Below are positions 23,039 through 36,190 of a stretch of DNA of 64,000 bases, one piece after another. The DNA is from Molossus alvarezi. Lineage: Eukaryota > Chordata > Mammalia > Chiroptera > Molossidae. Made by a program: the position numbers and the translations under genes. The notes beneath the pieces were generated by a model, which worked only from the letters and a program-made list of their open reading frames with translations, did no database searches and was not told where the DNA came from. Each line of letters begins with the position of its first letter. The stretch's first letter is position 1. Location: contig CM073887.1 in the NCBI GenBank assembly GCA_037176705.1, positions 59,109,001 through 59,173,000 of the forward strand, read 5' to 3'.

Positions 23039-25620
23039 GTGAGTTTTAACTTTTAAAAATGTGTATTGGTTAATTTTCCTTCTGAGCCTTTTTGTGCACA
23101 TCCTTTATTACTTTGGGGCTCTCTTGGTAGAGAATTTTTGACACAGGACTTTTTAAAAGTTCTATGGTCAAATCAATTGAGTGCTTCCTTTATGTTTTCC
23201 CACCTTCCTAATTTCCAGCTATTAATTCTGGAAAAGTGGGTAATCAAGCTTCTGAAGATTTCTTACTAGATGAGGGTCACTGAGGCTGTAGTGTGGACCT
23301 GTTGAAGATCTCTTTTTAATGTAAAAATCATTGTGGGCCCCTACATGATAGAGATTAAACCTTTAGGGTCTGTTTAAGGAGCCGGTATAATGACAAAAAC
23401 TGCAAATTAAGTTATTTTTAATATGAATTGGCATTATATTAATCATCACAGCACACACATACATTTGAGAAACAGTGTACCTATATGTGAAGCATGTCTT
23501 CTGTCTACAGACAAAGTTTGGTGTGCATGTGGATGTTTGATTCCCCTGTAAAATTTTAAGGCCCTCAGGTTTGGGAGCCCCCCATTGGGAACCGCATCTT
23601 AGTAGGTAGAGCAGCGACCCAAACCTTTTGCCTGTGCTGAAACCCGCTCCTTCCTCTTAGCTCTCTTTGGCTTGGAATTTTGAGAATGTGAGCTTAGGGC
23701 TCTGGGAAGCCTGAATCTGGGATAAGTGAGAGTATTAGTAGGTTTTTAAAAGAATTTTGTCTCCAACCCACCTTTTTCAATTTTAAAAGAATATCTTATT
23801 CAAGTAACCTGGGATTGTGTGAGAAAGACATTGACCGTACTCTCCGCAGCCGTTTTCTTTCCAAATGAAAGTGTCTTCACCCAGAATAATCTTGGCCCCT
23901 TTATCATTTTCTCACAGGGAACTCAGACGTGCCTGTTTAAACAATATAATGTCTGTGAAGCGCCTAGCACGGGACCTGTCCTACAGCTCATGCCCAAAGA
24001 CTGTTTCTCTCCTTCCTCCTCTGTTTGACAGCAGGTTCCAAGCTCACTTGAAAATGTAGCATTGATCACACAGCAAATATGTTTTGGCTTAGCGATGAGT
24101 CAACTCAAAAGAAGGGAGAAAATTATCTAAACTATTGAAACACTTTAATCCATAAACTCACATAAATATTGTTTTGAACTAATAGTTCTATATACCGTGG
24201 CATCTATGTTCCATCTTTTGGGTGGTTAATGTCTTTTGCTGTCATGTACTTAAAAATGTCAGACTTTTGTTATTTTCTTTTATGTTAAACTTGCAATGGA
24301 GTATTGGATTCCTTGGTTCATTTTTAAAAAGCCCTTTATCAAAATGTTAAGCTTGGCTAATTTGCATAAAATATTTCCTCTGCAATTTACTCTGTATAAC
24401 TTTTGAAACGCAAATTGCCTCTGCTGCAGTGTGGGATGGTTGTAGTTTGTAACACATGTAAGCTATGACAGCTTTTGATTCCTGGGATGAACAAGTCTCA
24501 GGTTTGAAGCTCAAGCAAATAAATTGGAATCTTGCCTCGCCTCACTCCCTTGGGTGATCTGAGCTCATCTGAAGAAGAAAAGGAAGAAAAGGAAGCAGGG
24601 GTCACAAAGAAAAGGTTCAAAGGCCTGGGTTAAGAATTTAGAAGTATGTGGTTGGGAGCTGGGTGTGGCTGTGGGCTCTCTGGTGTGTGCTCAGGGGGTG
24701 GGGGAGGAAGGAGCACTTTGGGGTGTCTCCAGGAAGAGGATCAGTGACAACAAATCTAATGAACATACACAACACAGACAGGTTCTGCCTAGGACACAGC
24801 TCCCATCCACCATTCCTCTGCTCCACAGCCTTGAGTCCCTCCCTCCCAGCCCAGAATCAACTCTGCATTTCAAACAGGGAATTGGAGTAGCTGGTGGAAG
24901 TCAATCCTGAAGGAAACAAACAAGCTTCAATGCATCAAGTAGGCTGTTGGGAAACCAGAGTTGGAGAGACTTTTCTGGGAGGGTCCTGCCTTTGCCTGGA
25001 GACCCCAACTTCAAACCTTAGTTTGACACCTTCCCCTCCAGTGCAGGGCAACAGAGTGGAGCCTGTCTGTCCTTAGTAACAACTTCCCATTAAAATAAAG
25101 CTGTTCAGTCTGAAAAACACTGATAGTCACAAATAGCAGATGGGCAGGCCAGGCTGCAATTAGGCAGCTGCTAGCTCCTCACACTCCCATTTTCTTAGAA
25201 AGGGCAAGACTCACAGGAGAGAGGGAGGGCTTCCTTGTTGGAGAAGAATCTTTCCTTTGCACACGAGAAGTTCTTTCCTTGACTCACCCTAGGCCATTTC
25301 TGAAAGCTAGAAGGAGCCAATGTTAGTAGAAGCAAATGAATGTATTCGACGAAAGATGGGATTTGTGTGCAAGGAGATGGAGTTATATTTGGACCTATGT
25401 AACTAAAGATCCATTCATGACTGAGCATCCTTAAACAGACAAACATAAAACTCATGAATACCAAATTCTATCTGGATAAGTGGCTGGAAGCGTACACACT
25501 CACACATACATACTCTGAGACTGTTTATTCAAGTAGAAGGAAAAGCCACCATCAGTCTCCACTCAGGTCTGATGAATTTCAAGCCTCACTACTTAGGCTA
25601 TAATAAAGAATTTTGTATAT
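23039..25620. other. Single-copy DNA, no gene seen
   Basis: 2.6 kb without a recognised exon or repeat. 24340-24480 contains an octamer-like atttgcat and balanced composition reminiscent of regulatory DNA, but nothing more can be said from the sequence alone. Confidence 0.4.
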
Positions 25621-25624
25621 TTTG

Positions 25625-25735
25625 CTTAAAAAATATATATATACACATATATATGTGTGTGTGTATATATATATGTGTGTGTATATATATACACACACAC
25701 ACAATACACACACACTCACACACACATATATATAT
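25625..25735. repeat. (TA)n/(TG)n/(CA)n microsatellite
   Basis: Alternating TATA, TGTG and CACA runs of over 100 bp abut the 3' end of the next L1. They may have grown from that element's tail. Confidence 0.92.
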
Positions 25736-26900
25736 TATTGTTGACAGTATTACAGATGTTCCCAGTTTTCTCCCCCTTTATTCTCCTCCACCCAACCCCT
25801 TCCCCATGCCAGGCCTTCATTGCACTATTGCCTATATCCATGGGCTATCCAGGTATGTATATAAGTTCTTTAGTTACTCTCTTACCATCCTCCTCCTCTT
25901 CCCTGCCCCACTTCCCTCTGAGATCTGTCAGTCTTTTCCATGCATACATGCCTCTGGACCTGCTTTGTTTGTCAGTTCATTTTGTTCATTAGATTCTATA
26001 TATAAGTGAGATCATATGATATTTGTCTTTCTCTGACTGGCTTATTTCAGTTAGCAAAATACTCTCCAGATTCATTCATGCTGTCACAAAGGGTAAGAGA
26101 CCTTCTTTTTTACAGGAATACAATAGTATTCCATTGTATACCACTGCTCTTTTATCCACTCATCTACTACTGGGCATTTGGGCTGTTTCCAGATGTTAGC
26201 TATGTAAACAACGCTGCTATGAACATAGGGGTGCATATATTCTTTCTGATTGGCGGTTCAGAATTCTTACGCTATATTCCTAGAAGTGGGATCGCTAGGT
26301 CAAATGGCAGTTCCATTTTTAATTTTTTGAGTAAACTCCATACTGTTTTCAATAATGGCTGCACCAGTCTGCATTCCCACCAGCAGTGTGCTAGGGTTCC
26401 CTTTTCTCCACATCCTTGTCAGCACTTATTGTTGTTTGTTGATTTATTGATGGTAGCCATTTTAGCAGGTGTGAGGTGATACCTCATTGTAGTTTTAATT
26501 TACATCTCTCTGATGATCGTGACATTGAGCATTTTTTTCCTGTGTCTCTTGGCCATTTGTATGTCCTCTTTGAAGAAGTGTCTATTCAGGTCCTTTGCCC
26601 ATTTTTTAATTGGATTGTTTGTCATCTTTTTGTTGAGTTGTATGAGTACTTAATTCCTTATCATATGTATCATTGGCAAATATGTTATCCCATACAGTAG
26701 ATTCCCTTTTCATTTTGATGCTGGTTTCTTTTGTTGTGCAGAAACTTTTTAGTATAATGTGGTCCCATTTGTTTTTTGTTTTTTGTTTTCCTTTGTTTCT
26801 CTTGCTCTAGGGGATGTATTAGCAAAAACTACTATGGGAGATGTCTGAGATTTTGCTGCCTATGTTTTCTTCTAAGATTGTTATGGTTTTGTGACTTATA

Positions 26901-27141
26901 TATATTTTTTCTTTTTTTTAATCCTCACCCGAGGACATTTTTCCATTTTTTTTTGTTCAGACAGAGTGGGAGGGAGAGAGAGGAAGAGAGAGAGAAACAT
27001 CAATGTGAAAGGGACACATTGAGTGGCTGCCAGGGCCGGGGACAAACTGCAACAGAGGTATGTGCCCTTAGCGGGAACCAAACCCAGGTCTCTCTGGACC
27101 GCAGGCTGACGCTCTAACCACTGAGCAAAACTGGCCAGGGC
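26901..27141 (-). mobile_element. VES SINE nested in L1
   Basis: A perfect 16-bp duplication ggttttgtgacttata (26885-26900 and 27142-27157) brackets the SINE, including its oligo-T side. It inserted after the L1. Confidence 0.96.
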
Positions 27142-28205
27142 GGTTTTGTGACTTATATTTAAGTCTCTTATCCATTTTGAGTTTATTCTTTTGTATGGTG
27201 TAAGTTGGTGGTCTAGTTTCATTTATTTGCATGTACCTTTCCAATTTTTGAAGAGAGTGTCTTTATTATATGTTCTTGCTTCCTTTGTCAAATATTAGCT
27301 GATCATAATGGCGTGGGTCATTTTCTGGGGTCTCTATTCTGTCCATTGATCTATATGCCTGTTCTTGTGCCAACATGAGGCTATTTAGACTATAATGGCT
27401 TTGTAGTATAGTTTGCTATCAGATATTGTGATCCCTTCAACATTGTTCTTCTTTCTCAAGATTGCTGTGAATATTCAGGATCATTTTTGGTTTCATACAA
27501 ATTTTTGGAGTATTTGTTCTAGATCTGTGATATATGCCATAGGCATTTTAATGGAGATTGCATTGAATCTACAGATTGCTTTGGGCAATATGGACTTAAT
27601 TCTTCCACTCCATGAACATGGTATATACTTCCACTTGTTTGTATCTTTCTTTATTTCTTTTTTCAATGTCCTATAGTTTTCCAAGTACCTCCTTGGTTAA
27701 GTTTATTCCTAGGTATGTTATTTTTTTGTTGCAATGGTAAATGAGATTTTTTAAACATTTCTCTTTTTGAGAGTTCATTATTGGTGTATAAAAATGACAT
27801 CAATTTCTTGATATTGATTTTTTTATCCTGGTCTTTGCCAAATTCATTTATTAAATCTAGTGGTTTTTTTTGTGTGGAATCTTTAAGATTTTCTGTGTAT
27901 AATATCATGTCATCTGTAAATAATGCCAGTTTTACTTTCTCCTTTCCAATTTGGATGCCTTTTGTTTTTCTTCTTGTCTGATTGCTGTGGCTAAGACTTC
28001 CAGTACTATGTTGAATAAGAGTGGCAAAAGTGGACATCCCTGGCTTGTTCCTGTTTTTAAGGGAAACAGTCTTAGTTTTTGCCCAATCAGTGTAATGTTG
28101 GCTCTAAGTGTGTCATATATGGCCTTTATTATGTTGAGGTATGATCCCTCTACTCACACTTTGGTAAGTTTTTTTTTTTTTTTTTTTAATCAAAAATGGG
28201 TGCTG

Positions 28206-28451
28206 CCCTGGTTGGTTTGGCTCAGCAGTTAGAGCATTGGCCCATGGACCAGAGAGTCTCAGGTTCGGTTCCTGCTAAGGGCATGTAACTCAGTTGCAGT
28301 TAATTCTTGGCCATGGTTGGGCCGTGTGGGTGGTGACCACTCGATGTGTCTCTGTCACGTTGATTTTTTCTCTCTCTTCCCCCCTTTCTTCCTCCTGCTC
28401 TAATCTGAAGATAAATGCAAAATATGCTCTCAGGTAAGGATAAAAAAAAAA
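28206..28451 (+). mobile_element. VES SINE nested in L1
   Basis: A forward VES (ccctggttggtttggctcag to ctctcaggtaaggat plus an A-run), flanked by the duplication gggtgctg (28198-28205 and 28452-28459) within L1 ORF2. Confidence 0.94.
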
Positions 28452-28548
28452 GGGTGCTGATTTTGTCAAATGTGTTTCTACATCTATTGGTGTGATCATA
28501 TGATTCTTTCCCTTCATTTTGTTTATATGATGTATCATTTAAAAAAAA

Positions 28549-28789
28549 ATCCTCACCCAAGGATATTTTTCTATTTATCTTCAGATAGAGTGGGAGGGAA
28601 GGGTAGAGAGGGATATATAGAGAGAAACATTGACGTGAGAGGGACACATCGACTGACTGCCTCCCTGGCAACCCTGACCAAGGCCGGGGATGAACTGCAA
28701 CAAAGGCACATGCCCTTGACCAGAATTGAACCTGCGACTCTTTGATCCGTGGGCCGATGCTCTAACTGCTGAGCCAAACCAGCCAGGGC
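28549..28789 (-). mobile_element. VES SINE
   Basis: A reverse VES (aatcctcacccaaggata to gccaaaccagccagggc) at the junction between the L1 and older L1M sequence. Confidence 0.92.
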
Positions 28790-28814
28790 AAAAATGATTT
28801 AATTTTTAAATCAT

Positions 28815-28828
28815 ATATATATATATAT
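28815..28828. repeat. (TA)n run
   Basis: A short TA run between a VES and an old L1M. Confidence 0.85.
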
Positions 28829-28839
28829 AATTTTTATTT

Positions 28840-29340
28840 ACTCAACTTTATTTATTTTTAAATTGAGATATAATTGACAGAGAACATTACATTAGTTTCA
28901 GGTATACAACATAATGATTCAGTATTTGTATACATTGCAAAGTGATCATCAAAATAAGTCTAGTTAACATCCATTACCGTACATAGTTACAATAAAATTA
29001 TTTTTTCTTTTGATGAGAACTTTTAAGATCTATTCTCTTAGCAACTTTGAATATGCAATACTGTATTGTAAATCATAATTACCATGCTGTACATGACATC
29101 CCCATGACTTACCTATTTTATAAGTGGAAATTTGTACCTTTTTTCACCCATTTTATCTACACCAGTATTGTCTTTTCTGTTTTTATTTGATTTCTGCTTT
29201 TATTTTCATTATTTCCTTCCTTCTGCTTATTTTGGGCTTAATTTACTCCTCTTTTTCTAGTTTTTAAAGATAGATGCTTACATCATTGATTTAAGACTTT
29301 CATCTTTTTTATACTACTGATTTGGAAAGTTTTCATGTAA
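28840..29340 (-). mobile_element. Ancient L1M fragment
   Basis: 'aattgagatataattgacag', 'caccatgctgtaca'-like and 'gagaacttttaagatctatt' blocks show a reverse L1M region. The same region recurs at 46925 and 56830. The right part (29165-29340) resembles degraded ORF2. Boundaries are uncertain. Confidence 0.7.
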
Positions 29341-29344
29341 TTTT

Positions 29345-32300
29345 TTTTTTAAATTAATTAAAAAAAATTTTTTTTGTTACAGATGTTTCTCCTTTTTTTA
29401 CCTCATTGACACCAGTGTCCCCATTCCTCCCCCCCCCCCGCCCCGTCCCTGGCTTGATTGTCCATGTCCATTGCTTATGCATACATGCATATAAGTTCTG
29501 TGGTTTATCTCTTCCCACCCCCCACCACCCCCTCTTCTGAGAGTTGTGAGTCTGTGCCCTGCTTCCGTGTTTCTGGATGTACCCTATTCCTCAGACTATT
29601 ATATTCATTATATTCCATATATAAGTGAGATCATGTGGTATTTGTCTTTTTCGGCTTGGCTTGTGTCACTTAGGATAATACTTTCCAGGTCCCTCCATGT
29701 CATCTCAAAGGATAAGAGATCTTTCTTTCTTACAGCTGCATAGTACTCCATTGTGTATTTGTACCACAGCTTTTTTATCCATTCGTCTACTGATGGACAA
29801 TTGGGCTGTTTCCACTCTTAGCTATTGTAAATAGTGCTGCTACGAATATGGGGGTACATATATTCTTTCTGATTGGTGTTTCAGGCTTCTTAAGGAATAT
29901 TCCTAGAAATGGGATCACTGGGTCAAATGGCAGTTCAATTTTTAATTTTTTGAGGTAACACCATATTGTTTTTCACAGTGGCTGCAGCAGTCTGCATTCC
30001 CACCAGCAGTGTACTGGAGTCCCCTTTTCTCCACACCCTCACCAAGACTTGTTTGATGATTTGTTGATGGCAGCCATTCTGACAGGTGTGAGGTGATACC
30101 TCATTGTTGTTTTAATTTGCATCTTTCTGATGATTAGTGATGTTGAGCATTTCTTCATATGTCTCTTGGCCATTTGTATGTCCTGTTTGGAGAGGTGTCT
30201 ATTCAACTCCTCTGCCTATTTTTTAATTGGGTTATTTGTCTTCCTTTTGTTGAGTTGTATGAGTACTCTACATATTTTGGAAATTAACCCCTTATCTGAT
30301 GTATCATTGGCAATGATGTTCTCCCATACAGTGGGTTGCCTTTCCATTTTTATGGTTGTTTCTTTTGCTGTGCAGAAGCTTTTGAGTTTGATATAGTCCC
30401 ATGTGTTCTTTTTCTCTTTTGTTTCTGTTGTCTTAGGTGATGTATCAGTGAAAATTCTGCTGCGTATGATGTCTGAAATTTTGTTGCCTACGTTTTCTTC
30501 TAGGATTTTTATGGATTCACGGGTCACATTTAAGTCTTTTATCCATTTTCAGTTTATTTTTGTGTATGGTGTAGGTTGATGGTCTAGTTTCATGTTTTTG
30601 CATGTAGTTGTCCAGTTTTCCCAACACCATTTATTAAAGAGGCTGTCTTTACTCCAGTGTATGCTCTTGCCACCTTTGTCAAATATTAATTGGGCATATT
30701 GCCTTGGGTGCATTTCTGGGTTCTCTATTCTGTTCCACTGGTCTATATGCCTGTTCTTGTGCCAGTACCAGGCTGTTTTGATTACAGTCGCTTTGTAGTA
30801 TAACCAAATATCCGGTATTGTGATCCCACCTACTTTGTCCTTCTTTTTCAAAATTGCTGTGGCTACTCGGGGTCTTTTTTGGTTCCATATGAACTTTTGA
30901 AGTATTTGTTCTAGTTCTGTGAAATATGTCATTGGTATTTTGATGGGATTGCATTGAATCTATAGATTGCTTTGGGTAGTATGGACATTTTAATGATATT
31001 AATTCTTCCAATCCATGAACAAGGTATGTGCTTCCACTTTTTTATATCTTCCTCTATTTCTTTTTTCAATGTCCTGTAGTTTTCTGCAAATAGGTCTTTT
31101 ACTTCTTTGGTTAAGTTTTTCCCTAGGTATCTTATTTTTTTTTGCCATGATGGTAAATGAGATTGTTTTTTCAGTTTCTCTTTCTGTAAGTTCATCATTG
31201 GTGTATAAGAATGCCGATTTTTTGACGTTAATTTTGTATCCTGCTACTTTGACAAATTCATTTATTAAGTCTAGTAGATTTTTTTATTTTTTATTTTTTT
31301 ATCCTCACCCGAGGACATTTTTCCATTTTTTGTTCCGATAGAGCGGGAGGGAGAGAGAGGAAAGAGAGAGAGAGAAACATCGATGTGAAGGGACACATCG
31401 AGTGGCTGCCACCCGCACGTCCAACCAGGGCCGGGGACAAACTGCAACCGAGGTACGCGCCCTTAGCGGGAACCGAACCCGGGTCTCTCAGTACCGCAGG
31501 CTGACGCTCCAACCGCTGCGCCAAACCGGCCAGGGCAAGTCTAGTAGATTTTTGATGGAGTCTTTAGGGTTTTCTAGGTATAATATCATGTCATCTGCAA
31601 ATAATGACAGTTTCACTTCCTCTTTTCCAATTTAGATCCCTTTAATTTTTCTTCATGTCTGATTGCTGTGGCTAAGACTTCCAGTACAATGTTTAATAAG
31701 AGTGGCAAAAGTGGACTTCTCTGTCTTGTTCCTGTTCTTAAGGGAAATGTTTTTAGTTTCTTCCCATTGAGTATGATGTTGACTGTAGGTCTTTCATATA
31801 TGGCCTTTATTATGTCGAGATATGATCCCTCTATTCCCACATAGCTGAGCATTTTTATCAGAAATGGATGCTGGATTTTGTTAAATGCTTTTTCAGCATC
31901 TATTGATATGATCATGTGGTATTTATTCTTCATTTTATTTATGTGGTATATCACATTTATTGATTTGGAAATATTGTACCAACCTTGCATCCCTGGGATG
32001 AATCCCACTTGGTCATGGTGGATAATTTTTTTTGTGTATTGCTGGAACCGATTTGCTAGTAATTTGTTCAGGATTTTGGCATTTATGTTCATCAGGGATA
32101 TTGTACTGTAGTTTTCTTTCTTTGTAGTGTCTTTTCCCGGTTTTGGAATTAGAATTATGCTGGCTTCATAAAACGAGTTTGTAAGTCTTCCTTCTCCTTG
32201 AATTTTTTGAAATAGTTTGAGGAGAATGGGTTTTAGTTCTTTTTTGGATGTTCGGTAAAACTCCCTTGTGAAGCCATCTGGGCCTGGGTTTTTGTTTGCT

Positions 32301-34143
32301 GGGAGTCTTGATTACCTGTTCAATTTCCTTAGTTGTTATTGGTCTGTTCAAGTTTTCTATCTCTTCCAGGTCCAGTTTTGGGAGACTGTGTGTTTCTAGA
32401 AATTTGTCCATTTCTCTTAGATTTTCGAATTTGTTGCCATATAATTGTTCATAGTAGCTATTAATGGTCTTTTATATTTCTGTGGTGTCAGTTGTTACTT
32501 CTCTTTCATTTCTGGTTTTGTGTATTTGGGTTCTCGCTCTTTGTTTCTTAGTGAGTCTAGCTAAGGGTCCGTCAATCTTGTTTATCTTTTTGAAAAAACA
32601 GCTTTTTGTTTTATTGATCCTTTGAATTGTTCTTTTGTTCTCTATGTCATTTATTTCTGCTCTGATCTTTACTATTTCTTTCGTTCTACTTGTTCTGGGG
32701 TTTTCTTTTTGTTTGATTTCTAGTTCTTGAAGTTGTGAGGTTAGACAGTTAATTAGAATTTTTTGTTGTTACTTGAGGTAGGCCTGTAGTGCTATGAACT
32801 TCCCTCTCAGAACTGCTTTTGCTGCATTCCATAGATGTTGTGTTGTTGTGTGTTCATTTTCATTGTTTTTCAGGAAGTTTTTAATTTCTTCCTTGATCTC
32901 CTCGGTAGCCCATTCAAAACAATGAGCATGCTATTTAGACTCCATATGTTCAAATGTCTTTGCATGTTTTTGTTGCAGTTGATTTCTAGTTGCATGGCAT
33001 TGTGATCTGAGAAGATGCTTGATATGATTTAAATCTTCTTGATCTTGTAAAGATTTATTTTGTGTCTTAACCTGTCGTCTATCTTTGAGAATATCCCATG
33101 TGCACTTGAGAAGAATGTGAATTCTGCAGTTTTGGGGTGTAATTCTCTGTAGATATTTATTAAATCCATTTGGTCTAGTGCTTCATTTAGAGTCTCTGTT
33201 TCCTTGATAATTTTTTGTCTAGAGGATCTATCCAGTGGTGTCAATGGGGTGTTGACATCCCCTGCTATGATTGTATTGCTGTCAATTTTTCCTTTGAAGT
33301 CCTCCAGAAGATTTTTAATATATTTTGGTGCTCCTATATTGGTTGCATATATGTTTATCAAGGTTACATCTTCCTGTTGGATAGATCCTTTTAATATTAT
33401 GTAGTGGCCTTCTTTGTCTCTAGTTATGGTCTTCATTTTGAAATCTATTTTTATTAGATATGAGTATTGCTACCCCAGGTTTTTTTGCTTTTCGTTTGCT
33501 TGGATAATTTTTTTCTATCCCTTCACTTTCAACCTATGTGAGTCTTTTGTTGTGAGGTGGGTCTATCCTAAACAACATATAGGTGAGTCATGCTTTCTTA
33601 TCCAATCAGCTACTCTGTGTCTTTTTATGGGAGTATTCAGTCCATTTACATTTAAGGTGATTATTGATATGTACTTATTTATTGCCATTTTAGTTTAGTT
33701 TGGTTATATATTTCTTCCTATTTCTTCTACTGATTACAGCAGTCCTTTTAACATTTCTTGTAGTGCTGGTTTGGTGCTCATGTATTCCCTTAGCCTCTTT
33801 TTTGTCTGGGAAGCTCTTTATTTGACCTTCTATTTTGAATGACAGTCTTGCTGGGTAGAATAGTCTTGGATTCAGATCCTTGTTTTTCATGACCTTGATT
33901 ACGTCATGCCATTCCCTTCTGCCCTGTAGTGTTTCTTGTGAAAAGTCAGCTGAGAACCGTATGGGGTTTCCTTTGTAGGTAACCTGTTGCTTCTCTCTTG
34001 CTGCTTTTAGGATTCTCTCTTTGTGTTTAATTTTTGCATTTTAATTATTATGTGTCTTGGTGTGGGCCTGTTTGGTTTCTTCTTACTTGGGGCTCTCTGT
34101 GCTTCTTGAACTTGAATGCCTTCTTCCTTCACCAAATTAGGGA
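29345..34143 (-). mobile_element. L1, near-complete 3' part, truncated in ORF1
   Basis: A reverse L1 with, from left to right, tail and 3'UTR (29345-29750), ORF2 C-terminal domain, RT with FADDMILY at about 31579-31602, endonuclease domain (33029-33436: NIYATNIGAP, GDVNTPLTPLDRSS), the ORF2 start, and the ORF1 C-terminal half, ending near 34143. Without the nested VES it is about 4.5 kb. ORF2 is split into many frames, so it is not active. Its structure matches the plus-strand L1 at 37345, so both belong to related lineages. Confidence 0.93.
31283..31536 (-). mobile_element. VES SINE nested in L1 ORF2
   Basis: One of the best-preserved VES copies. A 17-bp duplication aagtctagtagattttt (31266-31282 and 31537-31553) flanks it, and both halves of the L1 ORF2 continue across it. 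Confidence 0.97.
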
Positions 34144-34920
34144 TGCCCAACCCCCAACTCAGTGATCAGGCTGCTTTGCTGTTGCTTCTCTCTCTCTCTC
34201 TTTATTTTATTTTTTTTTGGTAAAATTCAATTTAATTGAAATGAGAAGAAACAGATTGACCCAATGTAGCTTGCAGCGTCTCTAAACATAATTAATTCTG
34301 GAGATTCTCAAAATCATGTGAGAGTTGCTTGCAGGCTCAGTAATAATTTTTTCTAATGACAACATCTCAGATCAGATATGAATTTAATTAAAAGAATTAG
34401 CATGTCAGCAGCTTGAAAAAGACCTGCAGTTTGTTGTGGAAGTGGATGTCTGCCAGTTTGCCAGGCTGCCCGGTGTGTTCCCCTGCTCACTACCCTCTTG
34501 CAGTCTGCAGACCATAGCAATGTCCTCCAGACAGAACGCTGGTGCATTGCAGTCAGCGAGCACTTCATTCCAGTCAGGACCAGCTGGAGGCAGTCGAGTT
34601 AGCTTAGGACACAAGCCCTGGGACCAGACAAATTTCCAGTCCCAGCTTTGCTTCTCACTGGCTTTGTGACTGAGGGCAGGTGGTTTAATTTCTCTGCATC
34701 TTAGCATCCCATTAAATGGTGCTGACAAGATCTGAGGATAGTTTAGAAGAGGAAGGAACCTAGGAAAACCTAGGTTTCTAGGTCATAAGTGCTGTTTCTT
34801 TGGCTGGAGGGTGGCCCCATTAACTGAAACAGAAAATATCATGCAGAGGGAAGCAATATTCTTCTGCTACTAGAAATTGCTAGTTGTTTATCCCTTGAAG
34901 TACAATTCACATTAGCAGGG
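34144..34920. other. Non-L1 DNA between two L1 blocks, with MIR remnant
   Basis: This separates the L1 body from the L1-like 5'UTR block. It starts with a (CT)n/T-rich run near 34185-34215. The part at 34610-34745 ('ttccagtcccagctttgctt', 'ctcactggctttgtgactga') is a forward MIR remnant. No gene was found. Confidence 0.6.
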
Positions 34921-36112
34921 TTTGGAGCCTTCCAAAATCTCCCTGTGGGTATCAATGATCAGCAGTTTGTGGCTCCCTCTGCTGGGGCTGGATGTGTATA
35001 GAAAGGACCAAGCTAAACGTCAACATCTGGTTTCACTCTCCTGGGGAAGACTCAAAGCACCCAAAGATAAGTATTTGCCTGCAGACTGGCTGTTAGTCTC
35101 AGTCACTTTTTGATCCTCAGATTGTAGTCCTCAGTCAGATGTAAACTCTACCTGGTGGGCAGGGTGAGATAAATTCCAGTGGGTAGGGCATTTGCCCCCC
35201 CCGCCCCTAAAGTTGCTTTGATGGGAACCCTCTGCCTGAGAAAGATGGTTTCTTCAGCACAGGGCAATGGCTCATCACAGGGACCCAGGCAATGACCTTT
35301 ACAACTCTCCCCAGCACCATAAACCCCAGATTCACAGGACAGTCAAAGACCCAATTCACCCAAAGATCTGCCTCTGAATGTTAGTCACAGTAACATAATG
35401 AACCTCAGGGTGTAGTCCTGGACCAGACATAAACTCCACCTGGTAGGCAGGATGAGAGAAACTCCAATATGGAGGGAATACCTTCCCCCTGGGCTAAAGT
35501 TGCTTTGATGGGAAAACTGCCTGAAAAAGATGGCCTCTGCAGTGCTGGACAACAATTCAGCACAGGGGCTCAGGCAGCAGCCCCCACAGCTCCCCACTCC
35601 AAGCCAGGAACCCTAGAGTCTCCACACACAGCTCCAGTCCACACTGCCCTCCCTCTGCCAGAGCCCGGGGTGAGTGACTGCAGACAAAATGTAGTGCGTT
35701 GGATTTTCAAGAGGGTGCCTGTGTTTCCAGCTGTCTCTCCCTGCTGGACAGAACCTTTGGTGCTTTACACAGCCTGGTGTTATGTGGGCACCTTTCCTAG
35801 TTCCATTGCTCTGGGCTGGAGAGCCAAGCTTGGGGTTTAGACCCTAGACTTCTCAGGGGAAACCTCTTTCATATAAGATATCCCTCTGGAACTTCAGCTG
35901 CTGCCTGTGGGAGTCCAGCAGCCCTCTGTGCCTCTGCACTTCCTACCAGATTTGATGTGGGCTCCTCTTTATGTACTTGGTTATAGGAGTTCTCGCCAGC
36001 TAGTCTTTGGTGATTCAAGATGATTTTTCTATATTTTAGTTGTAATTCCAGCTTGGTTCTGGGAGAAGGTCAATGTAGCTTCCATTCAATCCACTGCCAT
36101 TTTGGAACCTCG
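34921..36112 (-). repeat. L1-like 5'UTR block with tandem ~289-bp duplication
   Basis: In reverse, the right end reads 'caaaatggcagtggattgaa' and 'gaattacaactaaaatatag'. This parallels the 5'UTR of the plus L1 at 38453-38530 ('gaaaatggaggcggagtgaa', 'gaattacagctaaaataaag'). A unit of about 289 bp is repeated: compare 'tagtcctcagtcagatgtaa' (35124) with 'tagtcctggaccagacataa' (35413), and 'ctaaagttgctttgatggga' in both. No ORF1 follows. Confidence 0.65.
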
Positions 36113-36190
36113 TATTATTTATTACTTATTAATTATTGTATTATTTTCCATATGAATAACTGTAAACCTACTTTTGCCATACCCTGTACA
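36113..36190 (-). mobile_element. Half of a mariner-like miniature element
   Basis: The complement reads acagggtatggcaaaagtag then 'gtttacagttattcatatgg'. It matches the left half of the element at 51051-51183, including the terminal inverted repeat. The other half is missing at the junction with the L1-like 5'UTR. Confidence 0.65.

Larger units (their letters stand above)
25736..28549 (-). mobile_element. L1, 5'-truncated within ORF2, three VES insertions around it
   Basis: A reverse L1 beginning with its 3'UTR at 25736 and reaching the ORF2 reverse-transcriptase domain. The RT active-site block reads FTDDMILY (minus frame, about 27895-27920). The C-terminal reading frame is broken repeatedly. 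A VES at 26901-27141 and another at 28206-28451 interrupt it, and a third VES closes its right end. The copy is dead. Confidence 0.9.

Noticed and set aside
24340..24480. Possible conserved enhancer
   Set aside because: An octamer-like motif alone is not evidence. Conservation cannot be assessed from a single sequence.
25625..25735. Functional Z-DNA element
   Set aside because: The alternating TA/TG/CA tract can adopt such forms in principle, but it reads most simply as a microsatellite next to an L1 tail.
31291..31524. Recurrent peptide starting [11 protein letters not shown] at many sites
   Set aside because: This is the conceptual translation of the VES head, found wherever a VES copy lies in that orientation. 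It is not a protein family.
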